Of a DNA stretch of 64,000 nt, positions 1-8,099 are shown one piece after another. The notes below the pieces were generated by a model. The model made no database searches. It had not been told where the DNA came from and was given only the letters and a program-made list of their open reading frames with translations. Both the position numbers and the translations under genes were made by a program. The stretch spans positions 1-64,000 of the forward strand of contig DASTSN010000105.1 in the NCBI GenBank assembly GCA_035760665.1, read 5' to 3'. The stretch comes from DASTSN01 sp035760665 (GTDB lineage Bacteria; Bacteroidota; Bacteroidia; Chitinophagales; Chitinophagaceae). Each line of letters opens with the position of its first letter. Within the stretch, counting starts at the first letter, position 1.

Positions 1-618
1 AACGACCGTATTAAGCAGTCATTAGAGGATAAAAACAGAATGAAAATTGACATAAGGGTTGTGTATGGGAAAAACGACCTTCAACCAGAAGAAAATAATT
101 GGCTGAAGTCAATGACAAGTATTCGCTCAAGTTTTTGTAAAGACCTACATGCTAAATGTTACTTGAACGAAAATGAAGCCATCCTGACATCAATGAACCT
201 CTATGAGTTTTCCCAAGTTAATAATAATGAAATGGGAATTCATGTTGACAAAATAACTGACCCAGATTTGTACAAAGATATTTATGAAGAAGCACAACAC
301 CTGATTAGAATAAGCGACGAAATAGTAATCTCAGTTGAGAAAGCTCCGACAAAAGAAAAACAAGCAAACAAGCCCGACTTAAAACCAAAGTCAGACAAAA
401 TAAACGGCTACTGTATTAGAACCGGAGTTGAAATCCCTTTTAATGTTGAAAAGCCCATGAGTTATGACTCTTTTAAATCATGGAGCAAGTATAGCGACCC
501 TGAATATCCTGAAAGGTTTTGCCATTTTTCAGGAGAGCCTTCTAATGGCGAGACAAGTGTTAGCAAACCAATTTTAAAAAAGAATTGGAAAAAGGCTAAA
601 GAAATTCATGGACTTTAA
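1..618 (+). CDS. Phospholipase D-like protein, 5' end outside window
   Basis: The reading frame is open from the first base, so the N-terminus lies upstream; 205 residues are visible. One HKD-type half-site is present: His-x-Lys at about nt 148–156, followed 12 residues later by Ser-x-Asn (LTSMN). This is the PLD superfamily pattern, with the usual Asp replaced. Such single-motif proteins normally act as dimers on phosphodiester bonds, often in nucleases. The C-terminal 60 residues look like a treble-clef or zinc-ribbon tail in which most expected cysteines are replaced (CIRTG, YDSF, FCHFSG). The exact substrate cannot be read from the sequence. The gene lies in AT-rich DNA at the head of an accessory island. 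Confidence 0.75.
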   Translation, partial: NDRIKQSLEDKNRMKIDIRVVYGKNDLQPEENNWLKSMTSIRSSFCKDLHAKCYLNENEAILTSMNLYEFSQVNNNEMGIHVDKITDPDLYKDIYEEAQHLIRISDEIVISVEKAPTKEKQANKPDLKPKSDKINGYCIRTGVEIPFNVEKPMSYDSFKSWSKYSDPEYPERFCHFSGEPSNGETSVSKPILKKNWKKAKEIHGL

Positions 619-639
619 GTTTGACAGAGAAGGGCTACT

Positions 640-800
640 GCTAACATACGGCTTGGCAGCAGGCTGGCGTGAAGCAATAACAATGAGCGGCAGGAATGCT
701 ATTTATCTTTTGTTCCAGGCTGACGGAATACTGCTCAGCTTTATAACTTAACATCAACAGCATAACAAAATCCAACTCCGGTTCCGGGCGAGACGTTTTT
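640..800. repeat. Cassette-like spacer A
   Basis: This non-coding stretch between the PLD-like gene and the lipoprotein gene holds GCTAAC followed by GGCTTGGCA (640–658), then TCAGCTTTATAACTTAACA (735–753) and GGGCGAGACGTTT (786–798). Related words recur in the same order in the spacers at 1362–1405 and 2362–2408. It may be a recombination or cassette boundary; this is inferred from the shared words only. Confidence 0.4.
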
Positions 801-865
801 CAAACAGCCTGCGCCAAGCATTGGCTGTTGGTAGGAATTTCTTATGCAACGTTTTTATGCAAGTT

Positions 866-1300
866 ATGGTCAGACATAAAACTCTATTTATGCGGCTATT
901 ATTACTGCTGCTTATTGTAACCCCTTTATGTTTTTCCTGCAAAAAGGAATCGACACCATCCAAGTTGACCGGGCAATGGATTTGGACAATACAGTATGCA
1001 AACAATCCTGCTTATAACTCGACACCTCAAAGCACAGGCATCCAGGAAATACTTTCTTTCAGCGATAATAATGATTATGCATTAACGCAAAATGGTATCG
1101 TCACAAATGCGGGGACATATCACTTATCAGCAGCAAGGAGCACAAGTGGGCAAACCGTTTCAAGTGTTTATTATACAAATGCACGGGTGACTGATTCTGT
1201 TGCTTACTACACGCTGACAAATAACAACGATTCCTTATTTTTTACTTATGACCTGATAGGAACCGTTGGCTCAGGGTCAAGGCACTATGGTAAAAAATAG
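866..1300 (+). CDS. Small lipocalin-like lipoprotein
   Basis: The frame is open from 821, but the ATG at 866 gives a basic n-region (VRHK), a run of six leucines and a lipobox ending LCFSC. That is a type II signal peptide, so the product is probably membrane-anchored. An ATG at 890 is an alternative start. The mature part of about 118 residues begins with a LTGQW motif and continues as alternating short beta strands, as in the small lipocalin-like lipoproteins common in Bacteroidota. The ligand is unknown. It stands alone between two cassette-like spacers and shares no obvious function with its neighbours. Confidence 0.65.
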   Translation: MVRHKTLFMRLLLLLLIVTPLCFSCKKESTPSKLTGQWIWTIQYANNPAYNSTPQSTGIQEILSFSDNNDYALTQNGIVTNAGTYHLSAARSTSGQTVSSVYYTNARVTDSVAYYTLTNNNDSLFFTYDLIGTVGSGSRHYGKK

Positions 1301-1361
1301 CTTTGGAATTTTAGGACAGGATTTTGAAATGACACAAAAAATAAAACAGCCGAAAACACAT

Positions 1362-1405
1362 GGCTTGGCAAAATACGGGCAGTCTATTCGTAACCTCAAC
1401 TTTTG
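1362..1405. repeat. Cassette-like spacer B
   Basis: The spacer after the lipoprotein gene contains GGCTTGGCA (1362–1370), identical to the word in spacer A, followed by AAATACGGGC and TAACCTCAACTTTTG (1391–1405). The TAACyTCAAC part corresponds to AACTTAAC in spacer A and AACTCAAC in spacer C. The rest of 1301–1570 shows no gene. Confidence 0.4.
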
Positions 1406-1570
1406 TTTTGCTTTTTTGCTGCAGTTACCATAGAGACTACATTCTATAGAACAAACAATGTATCTTCAACTGTAAATAAAAAATCAACAACAGTTCAGAC
1501 AGCCGAAATGCTATTACCCGCAATTCGCTACGCCTTCAACATTGTAGTCATGCTAAAACAACATCATAAT

Positions 1571-2281
1571 ATGAGAAAATAAATTATTACCGCCTTGTTC
1601 CTCTTAACAGTTTTTATCGGACAATCCCAAACAACAAAAAATTTCATAGACCAACCTTATATTGAGGTTAACGGGTATGCTGACACTGCAATTACACCTG
1701 ATGAGATTTATATTAAAATAATCATCTCCGAGAAGGATACAAAAGACAAAATTTCTCTTGAAGAATTAGAAATAAAAATGGTTAATGCATTAAAAAATAT
1801 GGGTATTAATACTGATAAAGATTTAACAACAAGTGACGTCGTTAGCAATTTCAAGTATTACTTTTTAAGAGGAAAAGAGGCTGTAAAAACGAAGCAGTAT
1901 ATTTTAAAAGTAAGCGATGCTGTCACAGTAACAAAAGTGATTAGTCAGCTGGAAGACTTAGATATTTCAAATACTTCAATTGACAGAGTTAATTATTCAG
2001 ACATGGAAAATATGAAAAATCTTGTAAGAACAAAAGCGGTTGAAAATGCAAAGGCGAGTGCTGTAGCATTGACAAAACCGTTAAATCAAACAGTAGGCGT
2101 AGCAATTTATATTTCAGATATTGCGCCTGGCAATTTTAATATGCAATAAGGAACACAATTAAATGAAGTAGTTGTTACAGGTTATGCAGTAAGAGGTAAA
2201 TCAAGTTTAGAATTGCCAAAGATTGAATTTGAAAAAATTAAAATCATTTCATCTGTTAATGTCAAATTCATTCTCAAATAA
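1571..2281 (+). pseudogene. SIMPL-domain (DUF541) exported protein, broken by two in-frame stops
   Basis: One frame encodes a complete-looking exported SIMPL protein but is interrupted twice by TAA. From ATG 1571 it reads MRK, stop (1580–1582), then ITALFLLTVFIGQSQ, a normal signal peptide cut after three codons. The SIMPL body follows (VNGYADTAITPDEIYI and onward). A second TAA at 2147–2149 is followed in the same frame by GTQLNEVVVTGYAVRG and about 28 more residues to a final TAA at 2279–2281. Either change could be a single substitution from a sense codon such as CAA, AAA or GAA. Other genes here use TAA as a real stop, so recoding is unlikely. A TTG start at 1595 could still give a protein without its signal peptide. 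Confidence 0.75.
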
Positions 2282-2361
2282 ACAGCTAGAAACGCTAACA
2301 AAAATATTTGCATTAGCAGGAATGGACATTGTAACATCAACTATGTGCAAGCATTAGCAGT

Positions 2362-2408
2362 GGTTTGGGCTCGACGTTTAATTTTCAGCTTTAGTTCCTA
2401 ACTCAACA
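2362..2408. repeat. Cassette-like spacer C
   Basis: Between the SIMPL pseudogene and the hydrolase gene lie GGTTTGGGCTCGACGTTT (2362–2379) and TCAGCTTTAG then TAACTCAACA (2385–2408). Spacer A has the corresponding GGCTTGGCA, GGGCGAGACGTTT and TCAGCTTTATAACTTAACA. Two copies of GCATTAGCAG lie just upstream (2310–2319 and 2351–2360), and CGAACGCTAGCAG lies downstream near 2475. Confidence 0.4.
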
Positions 2409-2507
2409 ACATATTTTCAAATGGGTAGTTGTACTGGCTGGACGAGCATTGAATTCCCTGCCTTCGCAAATACTCGAACGCTAGCAGCAAGTAAAACGCT
2501 AAAGACC

Positions 2508-3581
2508 ATGACCGAAGTTGAGACTTTTTTACAAAAAACAGTGATTGACAAAAACTCGCCTTCTGTGCAATATATATTGTTTGACAAAGACAATATTATT
2601 CAGGAATGCAGCCTTGGGCTTGCAGACATTGCAGGGAACATAAAAGTTAACAACCAGACAACCTACAACGCCTTTTCAGTAACAAAAACTTTTACAGCCT
2701 TAGCAATTTTACAATTAGCTGAAAAGAAAAAAGTAGATATTGAACAGCCAATTAAAAATTATCTACCAGACTTTCCCTATCCTGGTGCTATAACAATTCG
2801 GCAGCTTTTATCTCACTCAGCTGGTATTCCAAATCCTATCCCGCTGAAATGGATACATCTCACAACTGAGCAAAACTCGTTTGACAGCCATAAATTTTTT
2901 AAGGACATTTTTATCAGCAATAAGAAGATAAAATATCAACCAAATCAAAAATCTGCCTACTCCAATCTTGGTTATGTTTTGCTTGGGCAACTCATTGAAA
3001 AAGTTGCAGACATGCGTTATGAACAATATATCACCGAGAATATCATACACAGACTTGGACTTCACAATACAGCGTTAGGTTTTACAATTCTTAACCCTGA
3101 TTTACATGCGAAAGGCTACCATAAAAGATTCAGTTTTACCAATACAATTCTTGGCTTTTTCATTGACAAATCAAAATACATGGGAAAAGGGGAAGGTAAA
3201 TGGAAACCTTTTAATCATTTCTATGTCAATGGCGCATCCTACGGAGGGTTAATTGGGACACCCATGGCTTTTGTAAAATATATTCAAACCTTACTGAAGC
3301 CAAATAACCCTTTACTTTCAGAAGATTATCAGAGACTGTTGTTTACTGAAAACCATACAACAAATAGCAAAGCAACGGGCATGTGCTTGTCATGGTTTAC
3401 CGGACAATTGAATGGCCACAAATATTTTGCGCATGCAGGTGGTGGTGGCGGCTATTATTGTGAAATAAGGATTTATCCATACAGAGGAATTGGGAGCGTC
3501 GTTTTTTTCAACCGGACAGGAATGTCTGACGAACGATTTCTAGATAAGGTAGACAAACTTTATTTTGAACGCAACAAATGA
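2508..3581 (+). CDS. Serine beta-lactamase-like hydrolase (class C / S12 family)
   Basis: Motifs of the serine beta-lactamase and D-Ala-D-Ala carboxypeptidase fold are in order: the nucleophile motif SVTK (residues 57–60), YSN (151–153) and HAG (309–311) in place of KTG. Length from the ATG at 2508 is 357 residues, normal for the beta-lactamase domain alone. The frame extends upstream to 2421, but those 29 residues do not look like a signal peptide and overlap spacer-like sequence, so 2508 is preferred. The missing export signal is odd because most relatives are periplasmic or membrane-bound. Likely roles are esterase or peptidase activity; resistance cannot be inferred. It lies in the AT-rich island directly after spacer C. 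Confidence 0.8.
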   Translation: MTEVETFLQKTVIDKNSPSVQYILFDKDNIIQECSLGLADIAGNIKVNNQTTYNAFSVTKTFTALAILQLAEKKKVDIEQPIKNYLPDFPYPGAITIRQLLSHSAGIPNPIPLKWIHLTTEQNSFDSHKFFKDIFISNKKIKYQPNQKSAYSNLGYVLLGQLIEKVADMRYEQYITENIIHRLGLHNTALGFTILNPDLHAKGYHKRFSFTNTILGFFIDKSKYMGKGEGKWKPFNHFYVNGASYGGLIGTPMAFVKYIQTLLKPNNPLLSEDYQRLLFTENHTTNSKATGMCLSWFTGQLNGHKYFAHAGGGGGYYCEIRIYPYRGIGSVVFFNRTGMSDERFLDKVDKLYFERNK

Positions 3582-3730
3582 AGAATGCCTGCTGCTAATA
3601 TTGCATTTGAAATAGCATGGCTGAACTTTGGAGCAATCAGCTGCAAATCATTCCTCATCTTTAGTTTCGGCATACGGAACAAAGCATACCGCTATGACTT
3701 GAAGCAAGGCGGAGGGTAAGTCTCCTTAGC

Positions 3731-4939
3731 TTATTGAAACACCCGCACATAGTCAACAATCATCCGCTGGGGAAAGCTGGTGTTGCTGTCCGGTGCGCCG
3801 GGCCAGTTACCGCCCACGGCCACGTTGAAGATGAAAAAGAAATCGCTGTTGAAGGGATAGTTGCCAGCCACATCGGCTCTCTTAACCTGCACATAGGGCA
3901 CATCGTCCACCAGCACTTTTACACTATCCTGTTGCCAAAGGAGGCTGTACACATGAAACTGCTGGTCGAAAGAGCCGCCGGCAAGGGTGTAGCTGTCTCC
4001 CTTCGAGGCATGCGTAGCCGGGGAGGCTCCCCAGTGCAGGGTTCCATAAATCTTATTGGGTTGCTGGCCCAGCAGTTCCAGTATGTCCATCTCCCCGCAG
4101 GCAGGCCAGCCCGCCTGGTCGATGTTGTTGCCCAGCATCCACAGAGCCGGCCAGATGCCTTTTCCCGCGGGCAGCTTAGCGCGGATATCAATGCGGCCAA
4201 ACTTAAATACTTGTTTGTTTTTGCTGATCATGCGGGCAGAGGTATATGCCGAACCACCCAGTTGTTCCTGCCTGGCTTCAATGACCAGGTTGCCAGCAGA
4301 TACAAAGGCATTCTGTTTACGGTCTGTATAGTTTTCCAGTTCATTATTGCCCCAGCCGTTGTTGCCGGTTTCAAACGACCAGTTGGCGGTATTAATTTGG
4401 GTACCGTCAAACTCATCGCTCCATACCAGAGAGTAGCCCGGGTAAGTGGCCGCTGTAGTATAGCCCGTTTTCTCCACCGGCAGGTACAGGCCGTTTTCGT
4501 CTACAATGGTGCCGGTGGCTTTATCGGTGCGCAGCGTACAATTTTGCGGATTGCTCAGCTGCACGTAAAATGTTTTGTTGGGGCTGCGCAAGCTGTCGCC
4601 AGTTACCGGCACATCAATGCTGGCACTTTGTTTACCGGCAGCAATGGTGAGTGTGCCGGATACAGAAGTGAAATCTTTACCCGCCTGTGCGGTACCCGCT
4701 GCTGTAGCATATTGCATGGTGACGGGCTGGTCGGAGGTTTTATCCAGCAGCACCTGGAAGTGAAAAACCGCTGCAGTGCTGGTTCTTTCCTGGGAAAGAT
4801 TGCTGATGCCGGCAGCCGGGAGCGACTGTACCGTTGTAGAACCGCCACCTTTACTGCAGGCCATCAGTATGATTGCGCCGCAACAGGCCGGCAGCAAAGC
4901 CCGCAGGTGCCAGTTTATTTTATTAAGAGACAATTGCAT
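3731..4939 (-). CDS. Glycoside hydrolase family 16 lipoprotein with Calx-beta domain
   Basis: The 402-residue protein starts with a lipoprotein signal (lipobox LMACS, Cys28). A Calx-beta-type beta-sandwich follows at about residues 45–150 (TAAGTAQAGKDFTSVSGTL is characteristic), then a GH16 catalytic domain to the C-terminus. The GH16 signature GEMDILE supplies the nucleophile Glu283, the helper Asp285 and the acid/base Glu288. Family members cleave beta-1,3 or mixed beta-1,3/1,4 glucans such as laminarin, and the ELENYTDR and WPALWMLG segments fit that subgroup. It is probably anchored at the outer membrane for polysaccharide use. It stands alone, with no SusC/SusD pair nearby, and its GC content matches the main chromosome. 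Confidence 0.9.
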   Translation of the reverse strand: MQLSLNKINWHLRALLPACCGAIILMACSKGGGSTTVQSLPAAGISNLSQERTSTAAVFHFQVLLDKTSDQPVTMQYATAAGTAQAGKDFTSVSGTLTIAAGKQSASIDVPVTGDSLRSPNKTFYVQLSNPQNCTLRTDKATGTIVDENGLYLPVEKTGYTTAATYPGYSLVWSDEFDGTQINTANWSFETGNNGWGNNELENYTDRKQNAFVSAGNLVIEARQEQLGGSAYTSARMISKNKQVFKFGRIDIRAKLPAGKGIWPALWMLGNNIDQAGWPACGEMDILELLGQQPNKIYGTLHWGASPATHASKGDSYTLAGGSFDQQFHVYSLLWQQDSVKVLVDDVPYVQVKRADVAGNYPFNSDFFFIFNVAVGGNWPGAPDSNTSFPQRMIVDYVRVFQ

Positions 4940-4968
4940 TGTCTAAAAATAACAAATAAGTACTTACG

Positions 4969-4999
4969 AAAAAAACCTCCACCCGCGGGAGGTGGAGGT
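4969..4999 (-). terminator. Rho-independent terminator after the PepSY-like gene
   Basis: A perfect 9-bp stem, ACCTCCACC (4975–4983) with GGTGGAGGT (4991–4999), has a 7-nt loop. Read on the minus strand it is followed by seven T residues. It sits about 80 nt after the stop of the gene at 5078–5563. Confidence 0.85.
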
Positions 5000-5077
5000 A
5001 CAACTGCTACTGTGACTTTGAGAAAAATCAAACCGGGTACGGCTATATTGCTTATGCAGGTGAAATGAAAATTGTTA

Positions 5078-5563
5078 TCACTTCGCTTTGTCAAACTGTT
5101 CAATCACATTCAACTCCCCTTCTTCCACACTGACTGTATAATAATGGTTCATGCTTTCCAGGTTCAGCACCCACACATCGCGGTCCTGTCCTTTCAGGTT
5201 AATGGCGCGGGTGATGCTGCAGTCGGCATAGCTGGACTGTACCAGGCTTTTTACCTCTTCGGGCACGTTACTTTCGTAGCCAAAGCTGATATCATACTTC
5301 ATATAGCCGTTTTTAGTAAACAGCGCATTGTGTTTCATATCTTCTTTGATAAACTTAGCCAGGTAGTCTTTGTCCTGCTTATACCAATGCAGGTTGGTGG
5401 CTTTGGGAAAACTCTGTTTGAAAACTTTGTCAATTTTCTGGTTCACTTTTGAAATGGCGGTAACGGTCACACCAGGAAGGGTGATGACTGAATCTTTCTG
5501 TGCCAGCAGCATGCTGACCGGTAAGAAAAAGAACAGCAGCGCTGTGATCACTTGCTTTTTCAT
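5078..5563 (-). CDS. Exported PepSY-like protein
   Basis: A 161-residue secreted protein with a classical signal peptide (MKKQ, then a hydrophobic run ending SMLLAQ). The mature part follows the PepSY-like pattern of Bacteroidota: VNQKIDKVFKQSFP, then an aromatic-rich W-x(6)-Y-x-AKF strand, then a GYMKYDISFGYES segment. Relatives resemble the beta-lactamase-inhibitor fold, but their target is unknown. The LPGVTVTA segment after the signal peptide recalls linker sequences of outer-membrane proteins. It appears to be a single-gene unit, with its own terminator and a divergent neighbour at 5833. Confidence 0.7.
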   Translation of the reverse strand: MKKQVITALLFFFLPVSMLLAQKDSVITLPGVTVTAISKVNQKIDKVFKQSFPKATNLHWYKQDKDYLAKFIKEDMKHNALFTKNGYMKYDISFGYESNVPEEVKSLVQSSYADCSITRAINLKGQDRDVWVLNLESMNHYYTVSVEEGELNVIEQFDKAK

Positions 5564-5832
5564 ATTATTAAAGTTTACATGATTATGGAAAAAAATAAAT
5601 AAATGCTTTTCACTTTCCAGGGCCGTGATGGTAAGCGATCTTTGTTTTTGCTTTACCGGCCAGCTGAAACAAAGATTTTACTGTACAAAAAAACACCGAA
5701 AGCAGGCGGAAGAGAATGACCATCATCACAGCCCCTGCTGATTGTGGTTACAGCTGGCGGTTGCTGCAATGCCTTCATTTTTTTGATATACGGTTTTTGA
5801 AACCAGAATTTTTGTACCTTCTGCATCAAAAA

Positions 5833-6069
5833 ATGCCTACCTCACACCACAGAAGAAAGCACAAACATTTTCAGCCACCACCGCATAAAGAAGGTACAGC
5901 CCGTAAAAAAGGCAGCGCCGCCGGTATTATGGCCATTGTGGGCATCATTGCAGGATTGGCGATCACATATTTTGCTGCACAGGGAAGCATTGGCTGGATC
6001 GTGGCGGGAGCTGTTGCCGGCGCAGTGGCCGGTTACCTGCTGGGATTGCAGATGGATAAAAATGCCTGA
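5833..6069 (+). CDS. Small membrane protein, two transmembrane segments
   Basis: The open frame begins at 5716, but the ATG at 5833 gives a sensible 78-residue protein. It has a His/Lys/Arg-rich cytoplasmic head (SHHRRKHKH), then two hydrophobic segments (GIMAIVGIIAGLAITYFAA and GWIVAGAVAGAVAGYLLGL). The second is a glycine-zipper-like helix. No family was recognised. It reads away from the pullulanase gene across a convergent gap of 23 nt. Confidence 0.6.
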   Translation: MPTSHHRRKHKHFQPPPHKEGTARKKGSAAGIMAIVGIIAGLAITYFAAQGSIGWIVAGAVAGAVAGYLLGLQMDKNA

Positions 6070-6092
6070 GCGGGAAACATTCTGCCGCTGCC

Positions 6093-8072
6093 CTACTCTT
6101 TGTACATTATAGTGCAGGAATATGGCGCCAGTGTAACGTTGTGCCCTGTCATCTCTTGCCCACCAGCTATGTTGTTATCCCGGCTGTAAATCTTCCAGCC
6201 CGTCCTGTGAACATCCACTGACTGTGCTGTGGCTGTACCATTCAGCAATACGGCCACGTTTTTCCATTGATCTTTTACTGCAGCGCCTTTAATGGTGTAC
6301 GCAACCAGCCCCGGCGGCAGGTTTTCCCAAAAGCGAATATCATTTGCCACCTGCCGGCCTGACCGCAAGCGGAAAGCAGGATGGCTTTTGCGCATGCTGA
6401 TTAGTGATTTTACATAATCAAAGACATCCTGATGCACGGTCTTCAAGTGCCAGTCAATGGCATTGATACTGTCAGGTGCGTTAAAAGAATTTTCGACGCC
6501 CTGTTTGCTGCGAAGAAATTCCGAACCGGCGTGTAAAAAAGCAATCCCCTGCGAGGTAAGCACAATGGATAAAGCCAGTTTTTGCATATTTACCCGTTCT
6601 TCTTCGGTAGCATTGCCGGCAGACAAGGCCAGTTTGTCCCAGAGAGTATGGTTATCGTGGCAGGAGCAATAAGAAATAACCTGGTATGGCTGCTTTGCAT
6701 AAGGCGAGCGGGAATAGTTTACTTTTTTATACTGTACCTGCGGGTGTCTGCAGGCAGCCACCACGCCAAATTTGATACTTTCCTCCATACCCGGTTTGCC
6801 GCTGGCAAAACCGCCATCCTGATGATCAAATACGCTGCCTTTTATCCCATCGCGGATATCATCGCTGAATACAGCAATCCGGTCGAGTTTGTAAGCGTAT
6901 TTTTTTAATGCCCGCAGGGAATCAGCTAATGGAGACGCTCCTGCTGTCCAGCCTTCGCCGTACAATAAAATACCGGGGCGGATTTTATGCAACTCGGCGG
7001 AAATAATATTCATAGTGGTTATATCGTGCACCCCCATCAGGTCAAAGCGAAAACCATCAACATGGTATTCATTTACCCAATATTTTACTGATTCGAGAAT
7101 GAATTTCCGCACCATCGCCCGTTCGCTGGCGATCTCGTTTCCGCAGGCCGTGGCATTGGAGAAACCGCCTTTTTTATCCTGCCGGTAATAATAACCCGGT
7201 ACCAGTTGATTAAAATAAGCATCGCCTGTAAGCGCCGTGTGATTGTACACCACGTCCATGACCACCCGTAAACCGTTTTGGTGAAAGGCCTGTACCAGGC
7301 TTTTAAATTCCTTGATGCGGGTAACGCCATCGTAGGGATTGGTGGAATAGGATCCTTCCGGCACATTATAATTGAGTGGGTCATAGCCCCAGTTGTATTG
7401 TGGCTGGCCGGGTTTGGATTCATCTACAGAGTTAAAATCAAAGCAGGGCAATAAATGGATGTGAGTAACCCCCAGCTCTTTTAAATGATCCAGGCCGGTT
7501 GAGAGTCCTTCGTTGTTATGGGTGCCGGTTTCAGTTAAGCCTGCAAATTTACCTTTTTGCTGAATGCCTGAATTTGCGGCAATACTGGCATCCCGCACAT
7601 GCAATTCGTAAATTACAGCATCCGTGGCATTGTGAAAAACAGGGCTTTCATCCTGCTCCCACCCGGGTGGATTTGTTTTAGTAAGATCAACCACCATGGC
7701 TCTTTTTCCGTTTACTCCCACACTTTTCGCGTAAGGATCGGGCACTTCATCCAGCCATTTACCGTTTATGCGTACACGAAAAACATAAAACACTCCCTTT
7801 TGATCACCGGGCACGACGACCCGCCAGGTACCGCCCCCGGCTTTTTGCATCTTAATATGCCGCAAAGCATCACCGCCTGTCCCCGCTTTGTAGAACAGCA
7901 GCTCTGCCTGTTCTGCAGTAGGCGCCCAGATACGGAAGGCTGACTGCTTTGGCGAATACGTCAGCCCCAAATCATTACCCGTGTACACGGGATAACGGTC
8001 AAAGCTTTTTGACTGTGATTTGCCGGGAAAAAACTGGCTGAGAAAACCCAGGATCATAAGTATCTTCTTCAT
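6093..8072 (-). CDS. pulA: Type I pullulanase
   Basis: A secreted enzyme of 659 residues from the ATG at 8072; an ATG 15 nt upstream would add five residues before the signal peptide. A CBM48-like domain (AFRIWAPTAEQAEL) precedes the GH13 barrel. The type I pullulanase signature YNWGYDP is at about residue 226. The catalytic residues are Asp344 (DGFRFDLMG), Glu373 (YGEGW) and the His-Asp pair 472–473 (CHDNHTLWD). It should cleave alpha-1,6 branches of pullulan, starch or glycogen, and the signal peptide places it outside the cytoplasm. The deacetylase gene ends 27 nt upstream on the same strand, so the two are probably co-transcribed with the kinase gene. Confidence 0.92.
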   Translation of the reverse strand: MKKILMILGFLSQFFPGKSQSKSFDRYPVYTGNDLGLTYSPKQSAFRIWAPTAEQAELLFYKAGTGGDALRHIKMQKAGGGTWRVVVPGDQKGVFYVFRVRINGKWLDEVPDPYAKSVGVNGKRAMVVDLTKTNPPGWEQDESPVFHNATDAVIYELHVRDASIAANSGIQQKGKFAGLTETGTHNNEGLSTGLDHLKELGVTHIHLLPCFDFNSVDESKPGQPQYNWGYDPLNYNVPEGSYSTNPYDGVTRIKEFKSLVQAFHQNGLRVVMDVVYNHTALTGDAYFNQLVPGYYYRQDKKGGFSNATACGNEIASERAMVRKFILESVKYWVNEYHVDGFRFDLMGVHDITTMNIISAELHKIRPGILLYGEGWTAGASPLADSLRALKKYAYKLDRIAVFSDDIRDGIKGSVFDHQDGGFASGKPGMEESIKFGVVAACRHPQVQYKKVNYSRSPYAKQPYQVISYCSCHDNHTLWDKLALSAGNATEEERVNMQKLALSIVLTSQGIAFLHAGSEFLRSKQGVENSFNAPDSINAIDWHLKTVHQDVFDYVKSLISMRKSHPAFRLRSGRQVANDIRFWENLPPGLVAYTIKGAAVKDQWKNVAVLLNGTATAQSVDVHRTGWKIYSRDNNIAGGQEMTGHNVTLAPYSCTIMYKE

Positions 8073-8099
8073 TGTTACCGTTTGCAAACTGTAGTTTAA

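Noticed and set aside
2421..2507. Upstream in-frame extension of the beta-lactamase-like gene
   Set aside because: The extra 29 residues are not a signal peptide and lie in spacer-like DNA, so the ATG at 2508 was preferred.
3734..5068. A 444-codon plus-strand frame opposite the GH16 gene
   Set aside because: It is antisense to a clear GH16 lipoprotein with catalytic residues and shows no protein family pattern of its own.
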